From positions 1-56,449 of the forward strand of contig CAYGVJ010000013.1 of NCBI GenBank assembly GCA_964353255.1: DNA of 56,449 bases. The letters are read 5' to 3'. Positions 45,441 to 54,079 of this stretch are shown here, one piece after another. Position 1 is the stretch's first letter, and each line of letters begins with the position of its first letter. The notes under the pieces were generated by a model that made no database searches, had not been told where the DNA came from, and worked only from the letters and a program-made list of their open reading frames with translations. A program made the position numbers and the translations under genes. The DNA comes from VFZS01 sp964353255. Lineage in GTDB: Bacteria; Acidobacteriota; Terriglobia; Bryobacterales; Bryobacteraceae.

Positions 45441-46298
45441 TCAGGCCGCCGGACCGCAGAAGAAGTCCAGGGCCTTGGCGATGAAGTCCTTCAGCTCCGT
45501 GCGGCTCACCACCGCGTCCAGCATGCCCTTGGCGAGCAGGAACTCGGCGCGCTGGAAGCCTTGGGGCAGCTTCTGGCGGATAGTCTGCTCGATGACGCGC
45601 GCCCCGGCGAAGCCGATCAGCGCGCCCGGCTCGGCGATGTTGAGATCGCCGAGCATGGCGAAGCTGGCGCTTACGCCGCCGGTGGTGGGGTCGGTGAGCA
45701 CGCTGACGAAGGGGACGCGAGCTTCGTCCAGCCGCATCAGGGCCGCCGAGATCTTGGCCATCTGCATCAGGCTGACCGCGCCCTCCTGCATGCGGGCGCC
45801 GCCGGAGGCCGAGGCTATGACCAGGGGCACGCGCTGGGCGAGCGAGCGCTCGATAGCGCGCGTAATCTTTTCACCCTCCACGGCGCCCATGCTGCCCCCG
45901 ATGAACCTGAGCTCCTGGACGCAGATGTTCACCCGCCGCCCGTTCAGGGCGCCCGCCGCCGAAATCACGGCGTCGGGCAGGTCAGTGGCGCGCCGCATGG
46001 CCTCCAGGCGGTCGGTGTAACGCTTGGAGTCCACGAAACCCAGCGGGTCGGTCGAGGCCAGGCTCCGGTCGAACTCCTCCCAGGGGCCGTCCAGCAGCAT
46101 GCGCAGGCGGGCGGGGGCGTCGAGGCGAAAGTGAAAGCCGCACTTGGTGCAGACGTGCAGGTTCTCCTCGAGCGCCTTCTTCCAGATGATCTGGCGGCAG
46201 CCTTCGCACTTCAGCCACAGCCCTTCGGTCTTGACTTTGCGCTCTTCCTCCGGGGCGGGTGTCGCCCGGGCGGGCTTGTCTCTGGTAAACCAGGGCAT
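45441..46298 (-). CDS. accD: Acetyl-CoA carboxylase carboxyltransferase subunit beta
   Basis: The 285-residue protein begins MPWFTRDKPA and has the zinc ribbon C31-C34-C50-C53, followed by the carboxyltransferase crotonase-like fold (GSMGAVEGEKITRAIE, IASASGGARMQEGA, DPTTGGVSASFAMLGD, FAGARVIEQTIRQKLP). AccD pairs with AccA to carboxylate acetyl-CoA in fatty acid synthesis. accA is not in the window. It is followed closely by the amidohydrolase on the same strand. Confidence 0.97.
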   Translation of the reverse strand: MPWFTRDKPARATPAPEEERKVKTEGLWLKCEGCRQIIWKKALEENLHVCTKCGFHFRLDAPARLRMLLDGPWEEFDRSLASTDPLGFVDSKRYTDRLEAMRRATDLPDAVISAAGALNGRRVNICVQELRFIGGSMGAVEGEKITRAIERSLAQRVPLVIASASGGARMQEGAVSLMQMAKISAALMRLDEARVPFVSVLTDPTTGGVSASFAMLGDLNIAEPGALIGFAGARVIEQTIRQKLPQGFQRAEFLLAKGMLDAVVSRTELKDFIAKALDFFCGPAA

Positions 46299-46306
46299 AA
46301 CGACAA

Positions 46307-46840
46307 TCAGTAGTCGATACCGGGCACGGCCTGAACTCCCTGCGGGAAGGGGTGCTTGATTTCGCGGACCTCGCTTACGATATCGGCTGCCTCCACCAAG
46401 CGCGGATCCGCCCGGCGCCCCGTGCAGACCACGTGCAAGCGCTGGGGCCGCCGGCCGAGATCCTCCAGCACCCGTTCAACCGGGATCATACCGTAGTGGA
46501 CCGCATAGTTGATTTCATCCAGGATCACCAGATCGTACCGGTCCGAGGCCATGGCGGCGCGGGCCGTCTCCCAGGCCTCTTCCACCAGGCGAATGTCCTC
46601 CGGGGCCGGCTTCTCGGGCGGCGCCTTGACGAAGCCGCGACCCATCGGCCGGATCTCGAATTGCTGGCCGAAACGCCGGGCGCTGGCCAGCTCGCCGGAG
46701 GGCCACGACCCCTTGATGAACTGGATCATAAGCACCTTCAGGCCCTGGCCCACGGCGCGCAACGCCGTGCCCAGAGCCGCCGTGGTCTTGCCCTTCCCGT
46801 CGCCGGTGAAGACCATCAGCAGACCGCGCCGGTCCCGCAT
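46307..46840 (-). CDS. cobA: Cob(I)yrinic acid a,c-diamide adenosyltransferase
   Basis: The 177-residue protein has the P-loop GDGKGKTT (13-20), FIKGSWPSGE, ILDEINYAVHYG and CTGRRADPRLVEAADIVSEV of the CobA/CobO/BtuR family, which adenosylates cobalamin precursors using ATP. The first 84 bp around its start are repeated at 47507-47590. It lies 8 bp before accD, so it is probably co-transcribed. No other cobalamin genes are in the window. Confidence 0.95.
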   Translation of the reverse strand: MRDRRGLLMVFTGDGKGKTTAALGTALRAVGQGLKVLMIQFIKGSWPSGELASARRFGQQFEIRPMGRGFVKAPPEKPAPEDIRLVEEAWETARAAMASDRYDLVILDEINYAVHYGMIPVERVLEDLGRRPQRLHVVCTGRRADPRLVEAADIVSEVREIKHPFPQGVQAVPGIDY

Positions 46841-46858
46841 CGTCTTAGGCTAGCACAG
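46775..46858 (-). repeat. cobA 5' repeat, copy A
   Basis: 84 bp spanning the start region of intact cobA (upstream sequence, start and first 22 codons). It matches 47507-47590 with about six mismatches, all confined to the 5'-upstream end; the P-loop coding part is identical. Confidence 0.9.
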
Positions 46859-46878
46859 CGCGCAGGAGCCTTCGGTTC

Positions 46879-47259
46879 TCAGTACGACGGAACTTCCAGC
46901 CTGATGTCGGGGATCATGCGGTAGTGCCGCTCGTTCCGCGTCACCAGAGCGTACCCCGCTTCCAGTGCCGTCGCGGCTTGGAGCGCATCAAACGCCCTCA
47001 GTCCATGCGAATGCGCGAACCGCAGTAAGAGATCGTATGCTCTCATTCCGGCTCCGGCGCCCAGCGGGATCATCGGCAAGGCCGAAAGAAACGTGTGAAT
47101 CCTGTCGGCCTCGGTTCTAGTCCTGGCGCCGACAATCGTCTCCAACGCCGTCACCACTGAGATCCACCAGCGGTCTGGAAGTGAGTCCAGGTAGCCGATA
47201 GCGTCCTGATTGTTCTTGGACACATCGATGAGAATGTCGCTGTCAACGAGATAGGGCAC
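46879..47259 (-). CDS. VapC-like PIN toxin
   Basis: The 126-residue PIN protein starts MPYLVDSDILIDV with the first aspartate, has the middle SVVTALETIVGA glutamate, RAFDALQAATALE, and the end LVTRNERHY. All expected PIN acids are present, so the RNase should be active. It lies 3 bp after the AF2212-like antitoxin and immediately upstream of intact cobA. Confidence 0.88.
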   Translation of the reverse strand: MPYLVDSDILIDVSKNNQDAIGYLDSLPDRWWISVVTALETIVGARTRTEADRIHTFLSALPMIPLGAGAGMRAYDLLLRFAHSHGLRAFDALQAATALEAGYALVTRNERHYRMIPDIRLEVPSY

Positions 47260-47262
47260 GCC

Positions 47263-47484
47263 CTACGACCTGTTCTGCTCCCTGAGCCGATTCACGTAGG
47301 TGACGCCATCGGGAATGTCGTCGCGCTCTCTCCACATCCCGCAGAACTCGAATTCCCTGACTGAGCGTCGCCTGGGCTGTTCGCCCGGGACCGACACCTC
47401 GACCACGGTGCCGTCAGGCAGGTCTACCCTGGTGACCGGTTTGAACACACCGCCTTCGTACCTGGCTTGCACGACCGTGGCCAT
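47263..47484 (-). CDS. AF2212-like (DUF104) antitoxin
   Basis: The 73-residue protein opens with the DUF104/AF2212 fold (VVQARYEGGVFKPVTRVDLPDGTVVEVSV), commonly paired with VapC toxins. The ATG at 47484 is used; a GTG one codon before is possible. It lies 16 bp downstream of the stop of a 23-codon ORF derived from the cobA start, so it may use the cobA-type leader for transcription and translation. Confidence 0.82.
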   Translation of the reverse strand: MATVVQARYEGGVFKPVTRVDLPDGTVVEVSVPGEQPRRRSVREFEFCGMWRERDDIPDGVTYVNRLREQNRS

Positions 47485-47500
47485 CACTCCGCTGTCAATG

Positions 47501-47572
47501 TCAGTCAGCCGCCGTGGTCTTGCCCTTCCCGTCGCCGGTGAAGACCATCAGCAGACCGCGCGGGTCCCTCAT
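47501..47572 (-). pseudogene. 23-codon cobA N-terminal fragment
   Basis: Within repeat copy B an ATG at 47572 opens a frame that matches the first 22 codons of cobA, including GLLMVFTGDGKGKTTAA, and then hits TGA at 47503-47501. It has lost the rest of CobA. If translated it would be a short leader peptide ahead of the antitoxin gene. Confidence 0.8.
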
Positions 47573-47590
47573 CGTTCTACGTTAGCACAG
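47507..47590 (-). repeat. cobA 5' repeat, copy B
   Basis: Second copy of 46775-46858, at 93 percent identity by eye. Together with copy A it brackets 648 bp holding the antitoxin and VapC toxin genes. Confidence 0.9.
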
Positions 47591-47676
47591 CAGGCGAAAA
47601 CGCGGGACAGCACGGGGCCGCTCGGAACGGGCGTGCGGCGCGCAAAACGGGTAATCTGGAAGTTCCGGGGGGAACG

Positions 47677-48303
47677 ATGAAGAAGTCGTTGCTGTTGGCG
47701 TCTCTGGCGGCCGCGACGGCCTTCGCCCAGTACAAGCTGGAGGCCGCGGGCGCGTCGCCTGCCGAGGTGGCGCCGGCGATCCGCGAGGCCCTGCAAGAGG
47801 AGGGCTGGCGAATCGTGGCCGCGAACGGGAAGGTCTTCTGCGAGATTTGGCTGCGCGCCAAGGCGCCCCGGGGGTCCAAGACGACGGAGCAGAACGTGAG
47901 CTTCACCCAGATCCCCCCTGGTTCCCTGCTGGGGGTGCTTCGTTACCCAGCCCAGGGTGCTGACCGCCGCGGGCAAGTCATAAAGGCGGGCGTTTACACG
48001 CTGCGCCTGGCCTTCTACCCGCTGGATGGGGCGCACCAAGGCGTCGCTCCGCTGCGTGATTTCTTGAAGATCGTTCCGGCTGGCATCGACACGGACTTGA
48101 ACTCCACACCCGCGTATGACGAGCTGGTCAAGATGAGCACCCAGGCCTCTGGGACTTCTCATCCGGCGATCTTGAGCGCCTGGAAGCCGGACGCTCCGCA
48201 GCCCAAGCCGTCGCTCGTGAAAGAAGGGGAGGACTGGGTCCTGTACGCCACTATGGGCGAGGAGCCGATCGCCATCCTGGTCGTGGGCGCCTATCAGGGT
48301 TGA
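47677..48303 (+). CDS. Exported hypothetical protein
   Basis: The 208-residue protein has a signal peptide (MKKSLLLASLAAATAFAQ) and a soluble beta-rich region with VSFTQIPPGSLLGVLRYP and GVYTLRLAFYPLDGAHQGV. Such proteins are common in Acidobacteria but I do not recognise a named family. GGGGGG lies just before the ATG. It faces away from the toxin module and precedes trpEG by 19 bp on the same strand. Confidence 0.7.
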   Translation: MKKSLLLASLAAATAFAQYKLEAAGASPAEVAPAIREALQEEGWRIVAANGKVFCEIWLRAKAPRGSKTTEQNVSFTQIPPGSLLGVLRYPAQGADRRGQVIKAGVYTLRLAFYPLDGAHQGVAPLRDFLKIVPAGIDTDLNSTPAYDELVKMSTQASGTSHPAILSAWKPDAPQPKPSLVKEGEDWVLYATMGEEPIAILVVGAYQG

Positions 48304-48322
48304 GCCGGACTGCTGGTAGCCG

Positions 48323-50497
48323 ATGCGCACCTTACGCTACGTCACGCCAAACGGTATCGCGGTCACCCGTACGGTGTCCCGGATGCCTTACCGGAAGGGG
48401 CTGAAGCTCCTGCTGCGGGAGCTGGACACGCGCCGCGGTTTCTATCTCTCCTCCGGCTACGAGTATCCGGGGCGCTACTCAAGGTGGGATATCGCCTCGG
48501 TCCGGCCGCCGCTGGAGATCATCGGCTGGGGGCGCCGGGTCGAGTTCCGCCCGCTCAACCTGCGCGGCGAGATGCTCAACCAGATGCTGCTGGCGGCGCT
48601 GGGTTCACACCCGCATTGGGAAGCGTTCGAAATCGAGGCGGGCGTTTTACGCGGGCGCCTGAAGCCGCTGCCTGCGCTGTTCCCGGAAGAAGAGCGCAGC
48701 AAGCAGCCTTCGGCCTTCTCGATCCTGCGCGCCCTGGTGGAAGAGTTCCGCCACGGGGGGGATGCGCGGCTGGCCCTGGTGGGCGCTTTTGGCTACGACC
48801 TCCTGTTTCAGTTCGACCCCATCCGGCTGCGGATGCCGCGCGAGGGCTGCAAGGACTTGCACCTGTTCCTCTGCGACGACATCTGCTTTATGGACCGCAA
48901 GAAGGAGCAGATCGAGCGTTACCAGTACGACTTCGATTGGGAAGGGGTCTCGACGCTGGCGCTGGAGCGCTCGGGTGAACCGGTCCCCTCGGCTCCGCCG
49001 GCCGCGGCCGGCGACATTGTCTCCGACCACACTCCCCAGGAGTACGTCGCCAAGGTGGAGCAAGTGCGCGAGGGCATGCGCCGGGGCGATTACTACGAGG
49101 TGGTGCTCCGCCGCACCTTCCGGGCTCCTTACTCGGGGCGCCCCTCGGAGTTGTTCGAGCGGATGCAGCGTCACAGCCCCAGCCCTTACGAGTTCCTGCT
49201 TCAGTTCGGCGACGAGCAGTTGGTGGGCGCTTCGCCCGAGATGTACGTGCGGACCGAGGGCGATCGCGTCGAGACCTGCCCCATTTCCGGCACCGCCCGC
49301 CGCACCGGCGACCCGCTGCGTGACGCCGAAAGCATCCGGGAACTGCTCAATTCCCCCAAAGAGGAGTCCGAGCTGACCATGTGCACGGACGTGGACCGCA
49401 ACGACAAGTCGCGGGTCTCGGCGCCAGGCTCGGTCAAGGTCATCGGGCGCAGGCTGATTGAGGCCTACGCCGGCGTCTTCCACACCGTCGATCACGTCGA
49501 GGGCTCACTCAGGCCGGGGTGCGATTGCTTGGACGCTTTCCTGAGCCACATGTGGGCGGTCACCGTGATCGGCGCGCCCAAGAAGGCCGCGGCCCAGGCC
49601 ATCGAGGACCTCGAGAAGGACCCGCGCGGCTGGTATGGCGGCGCCGTGGGCATGATCTCGCTCAACGGCGACCTCAACACCGGCATCCTGATCCGCACCA
49701 TCCACCTGCGCCACGGCGTGGCCGCCTTCCCGGTGGGCGCCACGCTGCTCTACGACTCCGTGCCAGCAATGGAAGAACAGGAAACCCGCCTCAAAGCCAC
49801 GGGCTTCTTCCGCACGCTGGCAGGCGAGCCCGTGCCGGCGGCCCCCTTCACCCGCGCGGCCCGCGTGGGCGAGGGCGTCAGGCTGCTGCTGGTGGATAAC
49901 GACGACTGCTTCATCCACACCTTGGCCAACTACGCCCGCCAGACGGGCGCCGAAGTGGTGACTTACCGGGCCGGGTTTCCGCTCGAACTGATTGCCCAGG
50001 TTGCGCCCGGCCTGATTCTTATCTCGCCTGGCCCGGGCCGCCCGGCGGATTTCGGCGTCCCCGAGCTGGTCCGGCACGCCGTCCGTCTGGGGATTCCAGT
50101 GTTTGGCGTCTGCCTGGGCCTGCAAGGCACGGTCGAAGCCTTCGGCGGCGAGCTGGGCGTGTTGGGCTATCCGATGCACGGCAAGCCCTCGGTGGTCATC
50201 CACAACGGCCAGGGCATTTTTGCGGGCCTGCCGCCGCGGTTCAAAGCGGGACGCTATCACTCGCTGTTCGCCAGGAAGGAGACGCTGCCGGCCTGCCTGG
50301 AGGTCACCGCCGAGTCGGAAGACGGGGTCATCATGGGGATCCGGCACCGCGAGCTGCCCATCGAGGCGGTGCAGTTCCACCCTGAGTCGATCCTGACCCT
50401 GGAGGACGACTGCGGCCTGCGGATGATCGAGAACGTGGTGAAACTCTATGGCAGGCTGAAGGCCTGCCCAACGGTGGCATGCCCAGGGCAATCATAG
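48323..50497 (+). CDS. trpE(G): Fused anthranilate synthase TrpE-TrpG
   Basis: The 724-residue protein combines a chorismate-binding domain (about 1-510: PISGTARRTGDP, TMCTDVDRNDKSRV, GAPKKAAAQAIEDLE, GMISLNGDLNTGILIRT) with a type-1 glutamine amidotransferase (about 525-715: LISPGPGRP, nucleophile C597 in FGVCLGLQ, VQFHPES). This TrpE(G) fusion, known from rhizobia and some other bacteria, makes anthranilate from chorismate and glutamine. PhzE has a similar layout, but no phenazine genes are present. It overlaps hpnE by 19 bp. Confidence 0.92.
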   Translation: MRTLRYVTPNGIAVTRTVSRMPYRKGLKLLLRELDTRRGFYLSSGYEYPGRYSRWDIASVRPPLEIIGWGRRVEFRPLNLRGEMLNQMLLAALGSHPHWEAFEIEAGVLRGRLKPLPALFPEEERSKQPSAFSILRALVEEFRHGGDARLALVGAFGYDLLFQFDPIRLRMPREGCKDLHLFLCDDICFMDRKKEQIERYQYDFDWEGVSTLALERSGEPVPSAPPAAAGDIVSDHTPQEYVAKVEQVREGMRRGDYYEVVLRRTFRAPYSGRPSELFERMQRHSPSPYEFLLQFGDEQLVGASPEMYVRTEGDRVETCPISGTARRTGDPLRDAESIRELLNSPKEESELTMCTDVDRNDKSRVSAPGSVKVIGRRLIEAYAGVFHTVDHVEGSLRPGCDCLDAFLSHMWAVTVIGAPKKAAAQAIEDLEKDPRGWYGGAVGMISLNGDLNTGILIRTIHLRHGVAAFPVGATLLYDSVPAMEEQETRLKATGFFRTLAGEPVPAAPFTRAARVGEGVRLLLVDNDDCFIHTLANYARQTGAEVVTYRAGFPLELIAQVAPGLILISPGPGRPADFGVPELVRHAVRLGIPVFGVCLGLQGTVEAFGGELGVLGYPMHGKPSVVIHNGQGIFAGLPPRFKAGRYHSLFARKETLPACLEVTAESEDGVIMGIRHRELPIEAVQFHPESILTLEDDCGLRMIENVVKLYGRLKACPTVACPGQS

Positions 50498-51798
50498 CCG
50501 GCGGCGGCCTGGCCGGGATGGCGGCCGCGGCGGCGCTGGCCGAGGCTGGCATCGGAGTTGAGCTTTTCGAAGCCCGGCCCGCACTCGGCGGGCGGGCGTC
50601 CTCCTTCACCCCGCCGGATTCACAGGACGCCTGCGAGCTGATCGACAACTGCCAGCACATCCTGCTGCGCTGCTGCACCAACCTGTTGGACTTCTACCGT
50701 CGCCTGGGGGTGCTGGACCGGATCCGCTTCTGGGACGAGTTTCACTTTCTCGAACCTGGCGGCCGCGTCTCCTGCGTCCGGGCGGGCGTTCTGCCGGCGC
50801 CGTTTCACCTGTTGGGCTCCCTGCTGCGAGCGCGCTTCCTGCGCCCGGGAGACAAGCTGGCAGTCTTGCGCGGGCTGGCGGCCATCCAGCGTGAGCCCGG
50901 CGGGGATGACCTGGAGCGAATCACCATGCTGAAGTGGCTCGACCGACAGCGCCAGACCACCGGCGCGGTTCAGCGCTTCTGGCGGCCGGTGCTGGCCAGC
51001 GCCGTCAACGAGGAACTCGACCGCATGGCCGCCGCACACGGCTTTCAGGTCTTCCGGCTGGCGTTCCTGGGGCGCCGCGACGCCTGGCACATGGGAGTGC
51101 CCCAGGCGCCTCTGGGCAGGCTGTATAGTCCACAGGTCTGGGAACAGTTCGAGAACGTCAAGATTCACTTGGGCGCCCCGGTCGAGAGGGTCCTCATCGA
51201 GCAGGGCGCCGCACGCGGCGTGCTGGTGAGCGGAGAACGGCGCGAAGCCGACTACTACGTCCTGGCGGTGCCCTTCGACCGCATCGCAGCCTTGCTGCCG
51301 GAGCTGGAACTGGATCTGAAGCCGTTCGAGTACTCCCCGATCACCGGCATCCACCTGTGGTTCGATCGCCCGGTCACGGACTTGCCGCAGGCCGCGCTAC
51401 TCGACCGCACCATCCAGTGGGTCTTCAACAAGGCGGAAGGGCGCTACCTCGTGGCGGTGGTCAGCGCCTCCCGCAACTTGCTGGCGATGAGCCGTGCGGA
51501 AGTGACCGCGCTGGCCGTGCGGGAGCTGGCCGAGTTCCTTCCGCGTGTCAGCCGGGCCGGCCTCCAGAGAGCGCACGTGGTCAAAGAAGTTCACGCCACC
51601 TTTTCCGCGCGGCCGGGCCTGGAAGCTTTCCGCCCCGCCTCGAAGACCCGTTTCCCGAATCTGTTCCTGGCTGGCGATTGGACCCGCACCGGCTGGCCGG
51701 CCACCATGGAAGGCGCCGCGCGCAGCGGCTACCTGGCGGCGGCGGCGCTGACGCGCGCCGCCGGCGCGCCCCGGCAGTTCCTTCTCCCTGCCATCTGA
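50479..51798 (+). CDS. hpnE: Hydroxysqualene dehydroxylase (squalene-associated desaturase)
   Basis: The 439-residue FAD protein has the dinucleotide motif IAGGGLAGMAAAAALAEAG at its start, GGRASSF, the family's LIDNCQHILLRCCTNLLDFYRRLG, FWRPVLASAVNE and the C-terminal FLAGDWTRTGWPATMEGAARSG. This is HpnE, which with HpnC and HpnD makes squalene for hopanoids. HpnC/D are not visible here. It starts inside the end of trpEG, an overlap that suggests co-transcription. Confidence 0.9.
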   Translation: MPRAIIAGGGLAGMAAAAALAEAGIGVELFEARPALGGRASSFTPPDSQDACELIDNCQHILLRCCTNLLDFYRRLGVLDRIRFWDEFHFLEPGGRVSCVRAGVLPAPFHLLGSLLRARFLRPGDKLAVLRGLAAIQREPGGDDLERITMLKWLDRQRQTTGAVQRFWRPVLASAVNEELDRMAAAHGFQVFRLAFLGRRDAWHMGVPQAPLGRLYSPQVWEQFENVKIHLGAPVERVLIEQGAARGVLVSGERREADYYVLAVPFDRIAALLPELELDLKPFEYSPITGIHLWFDRPVTDLPQAALLDRTIQWVFNKAEGRYLVAVVSASRNLLAMSRAEVTALAVRELAEFLPRVSRAGLQRAHVVKEVHATFSARPGLEAFRPASKTRFPNLFLAGDWTRTGWPATMEGAARSGYLAAAALTRAAGAPRQFLLPAI

Positions 51799-51810
51799 GA
51801 TAATCGAGAC

Positions 51811-52185
51811 ATGCGCGTGTTTGCGGGATTGCTGGTGACACTGCTGTTTGCGGCGGCGGCTCTGGCCGACCCGCCCATGACGAGGCTCCGGATCGAGGTG
51901 AAGAGCATCTCCGGCAAGCCCGTCGAGCGCGCTTCCGTCGTGGTTCGTTTCGTCGAAGGCCGCTCGGTGGCCAAGTTCGGCAAGAAGATCGTCACCCACT
52001 GGGAGCTGCGCACCAATCAAGAGGGCATCGCCAGGATCCCTTCTATCCCGCAGGGCAAGATCCGGATCCAGGTGATCGCCAAGGGCTACCAGACCTTCGG
52101 CGAGGTCTTCGACGTGCAGGAGGAGGAAAAGACGCTGGAGGTGAAACTGAATCCTCCCCAGGCGCAGTATTCGGTACACCAGTGA
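51811..52185 (+). CDS. Exported carboxypeptidase-regulatory-like protein
   Basis: The 124-residue protein has a signal peptide (1-19) and a single beta-sandwich with LRIEVKSISGKPVERASVVVRF and RIPSIPQGKIRIQVIAKGYQTFGE, the CarboxypepD_reg-like/PEGA-type fold. It is likely a small periplasmic protein of unknown role. It follows hpnE by 12 bp. Confidence 0.82.
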   Translation: MRVFAGLLVTLLFAAAALADPPMTRLRIEVKSISGKPVERASVVVRFVEGRSVAKFGKKIVTHWELRTNQEGIARIPSIPQGKIRIQVIAKGYQTFGEVFDVQEEEKTLEVKLNPPQAQYSVHQ

Positions 52186-52331
52186 GGCCCGCCAGCAGGC
52201 GGAGAAACCGCTCCGCCGCCCGGCGCCAGGTCGGCAGGCTCAGGTCGCGCGCGGCCTGCGCCCCGATCTCCCTTCCCGGGTGGTCGCTCGCGGCAGGATC
52301 GAATTGGCCAGATACCGGCCGCCGCAGGGAC

Positions 52332-52649
52332 TCAACCGTGCAATTCCCAAGTGTGTTTGGGGCGCGCCGGCGCGGACCGATAGGCCAGCAACGGCCGTGG
52401 CAGCCTCGCCAAACGGGTGGCCGCGGAGGCCCGGGAAATCAGCGCCGTGCGGCGCGCCCACTCCAGCAGGGCCTGCGCCTCCCGCAGGACTTCACCGCTT
52501 TCCGCGCCGCCAGGGGGCAGGCCACCCAGGGTGTCCTCCAACTGACGGCGGTACCCCAGGAGCAGGCTTTGCGCCCGGTCGTGGGTCCCGGCCTGAACGG
52601 CTTTCCGCAGCCGCTCTTCGGCCGCCTTGAGCGCCTCTGGGGGTGTCAT
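52332..52649 (-). CDS. Small helical protein coupled to fliD (FliS/FliT position)
   Basis: The 105-residue protein is largely helical in its first 70 residues (LKAAEERLRKAVQAGTHDRA, EVLREAQALLEWARRTALIS) with a basic Pro/Arg tail. Its ATG overlaps the fliD stop (ATGA at 52646-52649), so it is translationally coupled. In many bacteria fliS or fliT lies after fliD and encodes a helical flagellar chaperone; by position this could do the same, though I see no sequence match to FliS or FliT. Other readings through 53102 are shadows of fliD. Confidence 0.65.
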   Translation of the reverse strand: MTPPEALKAAEERLRKAVQAGTHDRAQSLLLGYRRQLEDTLGGLPPGGAESGEVLREAQALLEWARRTALISRASAATRLARLPRPLLAYRSAPARPKHTWELHG

Positions 52650-53995
52650 GCCGCGTAGATCTGCGAGGCGATCCGCATGGACTCGAACAGGTTGCTGATG
52701 TAGAGCGCCTGCTGCTCGAGCGAGGCGATCATGGCGTCCGCGGCCGCCATCTGCGCGGTCAGGCTCGTCCGCAGCTCGTCGATGTGGGTTTGCTCCTCGG
52801 AGATGCGGTCGCCCGCGGCGGTGACCGCCTCGGCGGTCGCGTCGATGGTCGTGGTGAGGATGCCATCGGTCTCGTCCTGCAAGCCGTCCAGGGTGGCGGT
52901 AGCGAACATGAGGAAACCGCTGTCGGCGGCGCTTCCGAGGAAAGACATCAGCTCGTCGTAGTATCCGCTGGTGATGGTCGAGAAGGTGGCGGTGTCGAAC
53001 GACATCTTGCCTTCGTCGTCGAAGGTCAGCCCAAGGTCGGTCAGCGAAGTGATGTCGCCCGAGCCGCTGGCGTACTGGGTCACCGCGCGGATGGACTCCC
53101 ACACCGACGAGATGAGGCTCTGGCCGGCCAGCGCTCCGCCGGCGACGCCGCGGTGCTGGCCCAGGTTGTCCACCGCCGCGTTGTAGGCCGTCGCCAGCGA
53201 GCCAAGCGCATTCGAGATGCCAGCGGTGGAGTGGCTCACGGTGACCGTGGCCGTTCCCTCCCCTGCCAGAGTCGCGGTGAGGCCGGGCGCCACGGTGATG
53301 GTCCGCGAGTCGCTTGGCAGCGCGTTTACGCCGTTGATCTTGTAGGTCGCGGTGGAGCCGTTGGGGGCGTCCGCCACGAACAGGTCCTGGGTTCCGTCGT
53401 TGAGCTGCATTGCGACGGCGTCCAGCGCGGTGCTCTGGAACGCCAGCCGGTAGTCCGGCGACGCGGTCGAGCCGATGTTGACCACCGTAGCCTGGACGCC
53501 CGCATCCGCGTCGTTGATGGCGGCCGCCAGCGCGTTCAGGGTGTTGCTGGCCGGCGTGATTACCGTCTCGACGCCGTCGATGGTGAGCGTGAAGCTGGAC
53601 TCCGAGCTGATGTTCTCGGTGGCCGGATCGGTGACCTCAGTGAGCCCGTCCTTGCTCATGGCGGTCGAGTAGGCGCCCAGGGCGGTCACCTCTATGGTGT
53701 ACGTGCCGCTGGTGGCGCCGGCGCCCGTGGTGGCGCTGAGGACCGAGCCGTTGGAGATCGAGGTCGAGTAGGCATCCTGGCTGGCGGCGGTGTTCAGGCT
53801 CGAGATGGCGGCGGTGACCGCCGAGACTTTGGTGTTGAGCGAGCCGAGAGCGGCGGCCTCATCCTCGAGCGTTTGCTGGGAGGCCTCGAGTTGCATCATG
53901 GGCAGGGAGGCAATGGCCACCGCCCGGTCCAGGAGGGACTGGAAGTCGCTGGCGTACCGGCTGGCGCCGGTGAAGATGGTGCTGAAATCGCTCAT
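52646..53995 (-). CDS. fliD: Flagellar hook-associated protein 2 (filament cap)
   Basis: The 449-residue FliD has N- and C-terminal helical segments (LLDRAVAIASLPMMQLEASQ; EEQTHIDELRTSLTAQMAAADAMIASLEQQALYISNL) flanking a Ser/Thr/Ala-rich central region with GTYTIEVTALG and FTLTIDGVETVITPAS. FliD caps the growing filament and promotes flagellin folding. GGAGGG precedes the ATG. It lies 84 bp downstream of flagellin and is coupled to the small gene. Confidence 0.93.
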   Translation of the reverse strand: MSDFSTIFTGASRYASDFQSLLDRAVAIASLPMMQLEASQQTLEDEAAALGSLNTKVSAVTAAISSLNTAASQDAYSTSISNGSVLSATTGAGATSGTYTIEVTALGAYSTAMSKDGLTEVTDPATENISSESSFTLTIDGVETVITPASNTLNALAAAINDADAGVQATVVNIGSTASPDYRLAFQSTALDAVAMQLNDGTQDLFVADAPNGSTATYKINGVNALPSDSRTITVAPGLTATLAGEGTATVTVSHSTAGISNALGSLATAYNAAVDNLGQHRGVAGGALAGQSLISSVWESIRAVTQYASGSGDITSLTDLGLTFDDEGKMSFDTATFSTITSGYYDELMSFLGSAADSGFLMFATATLDGLQDETDGILTTTIDATAEAVTAAGDRISEEQTHIDELRTSLTAQMAAADAMIASLEQQALYISNLFESMRIASQIYAA

Positions 53996-54021
53996 GCGCG
54001 TCCCTCCGCTAAACTCAGGGC

Positions 54022-54041
54022 CGGGCCGGCGAACCGGCCCG
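54022..54041 (-). terminator. Hairpin between flagellin and fliD
   Basis: A perfect 8-bp stem (54022-54029/54034-54041) with a 4-nt loop reading TTCG on the minus strand lies between the flagellin stop and the fliD start. No T tract follows. It may limit read-through from the abundant flagellin transcript into fliD or protect its 3' end. Confidence 0.55.
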
Positions 54042-54079
54042 ACCCCGGTAGGAGAGAACCACTAGGTCCTCGCTAGGGT

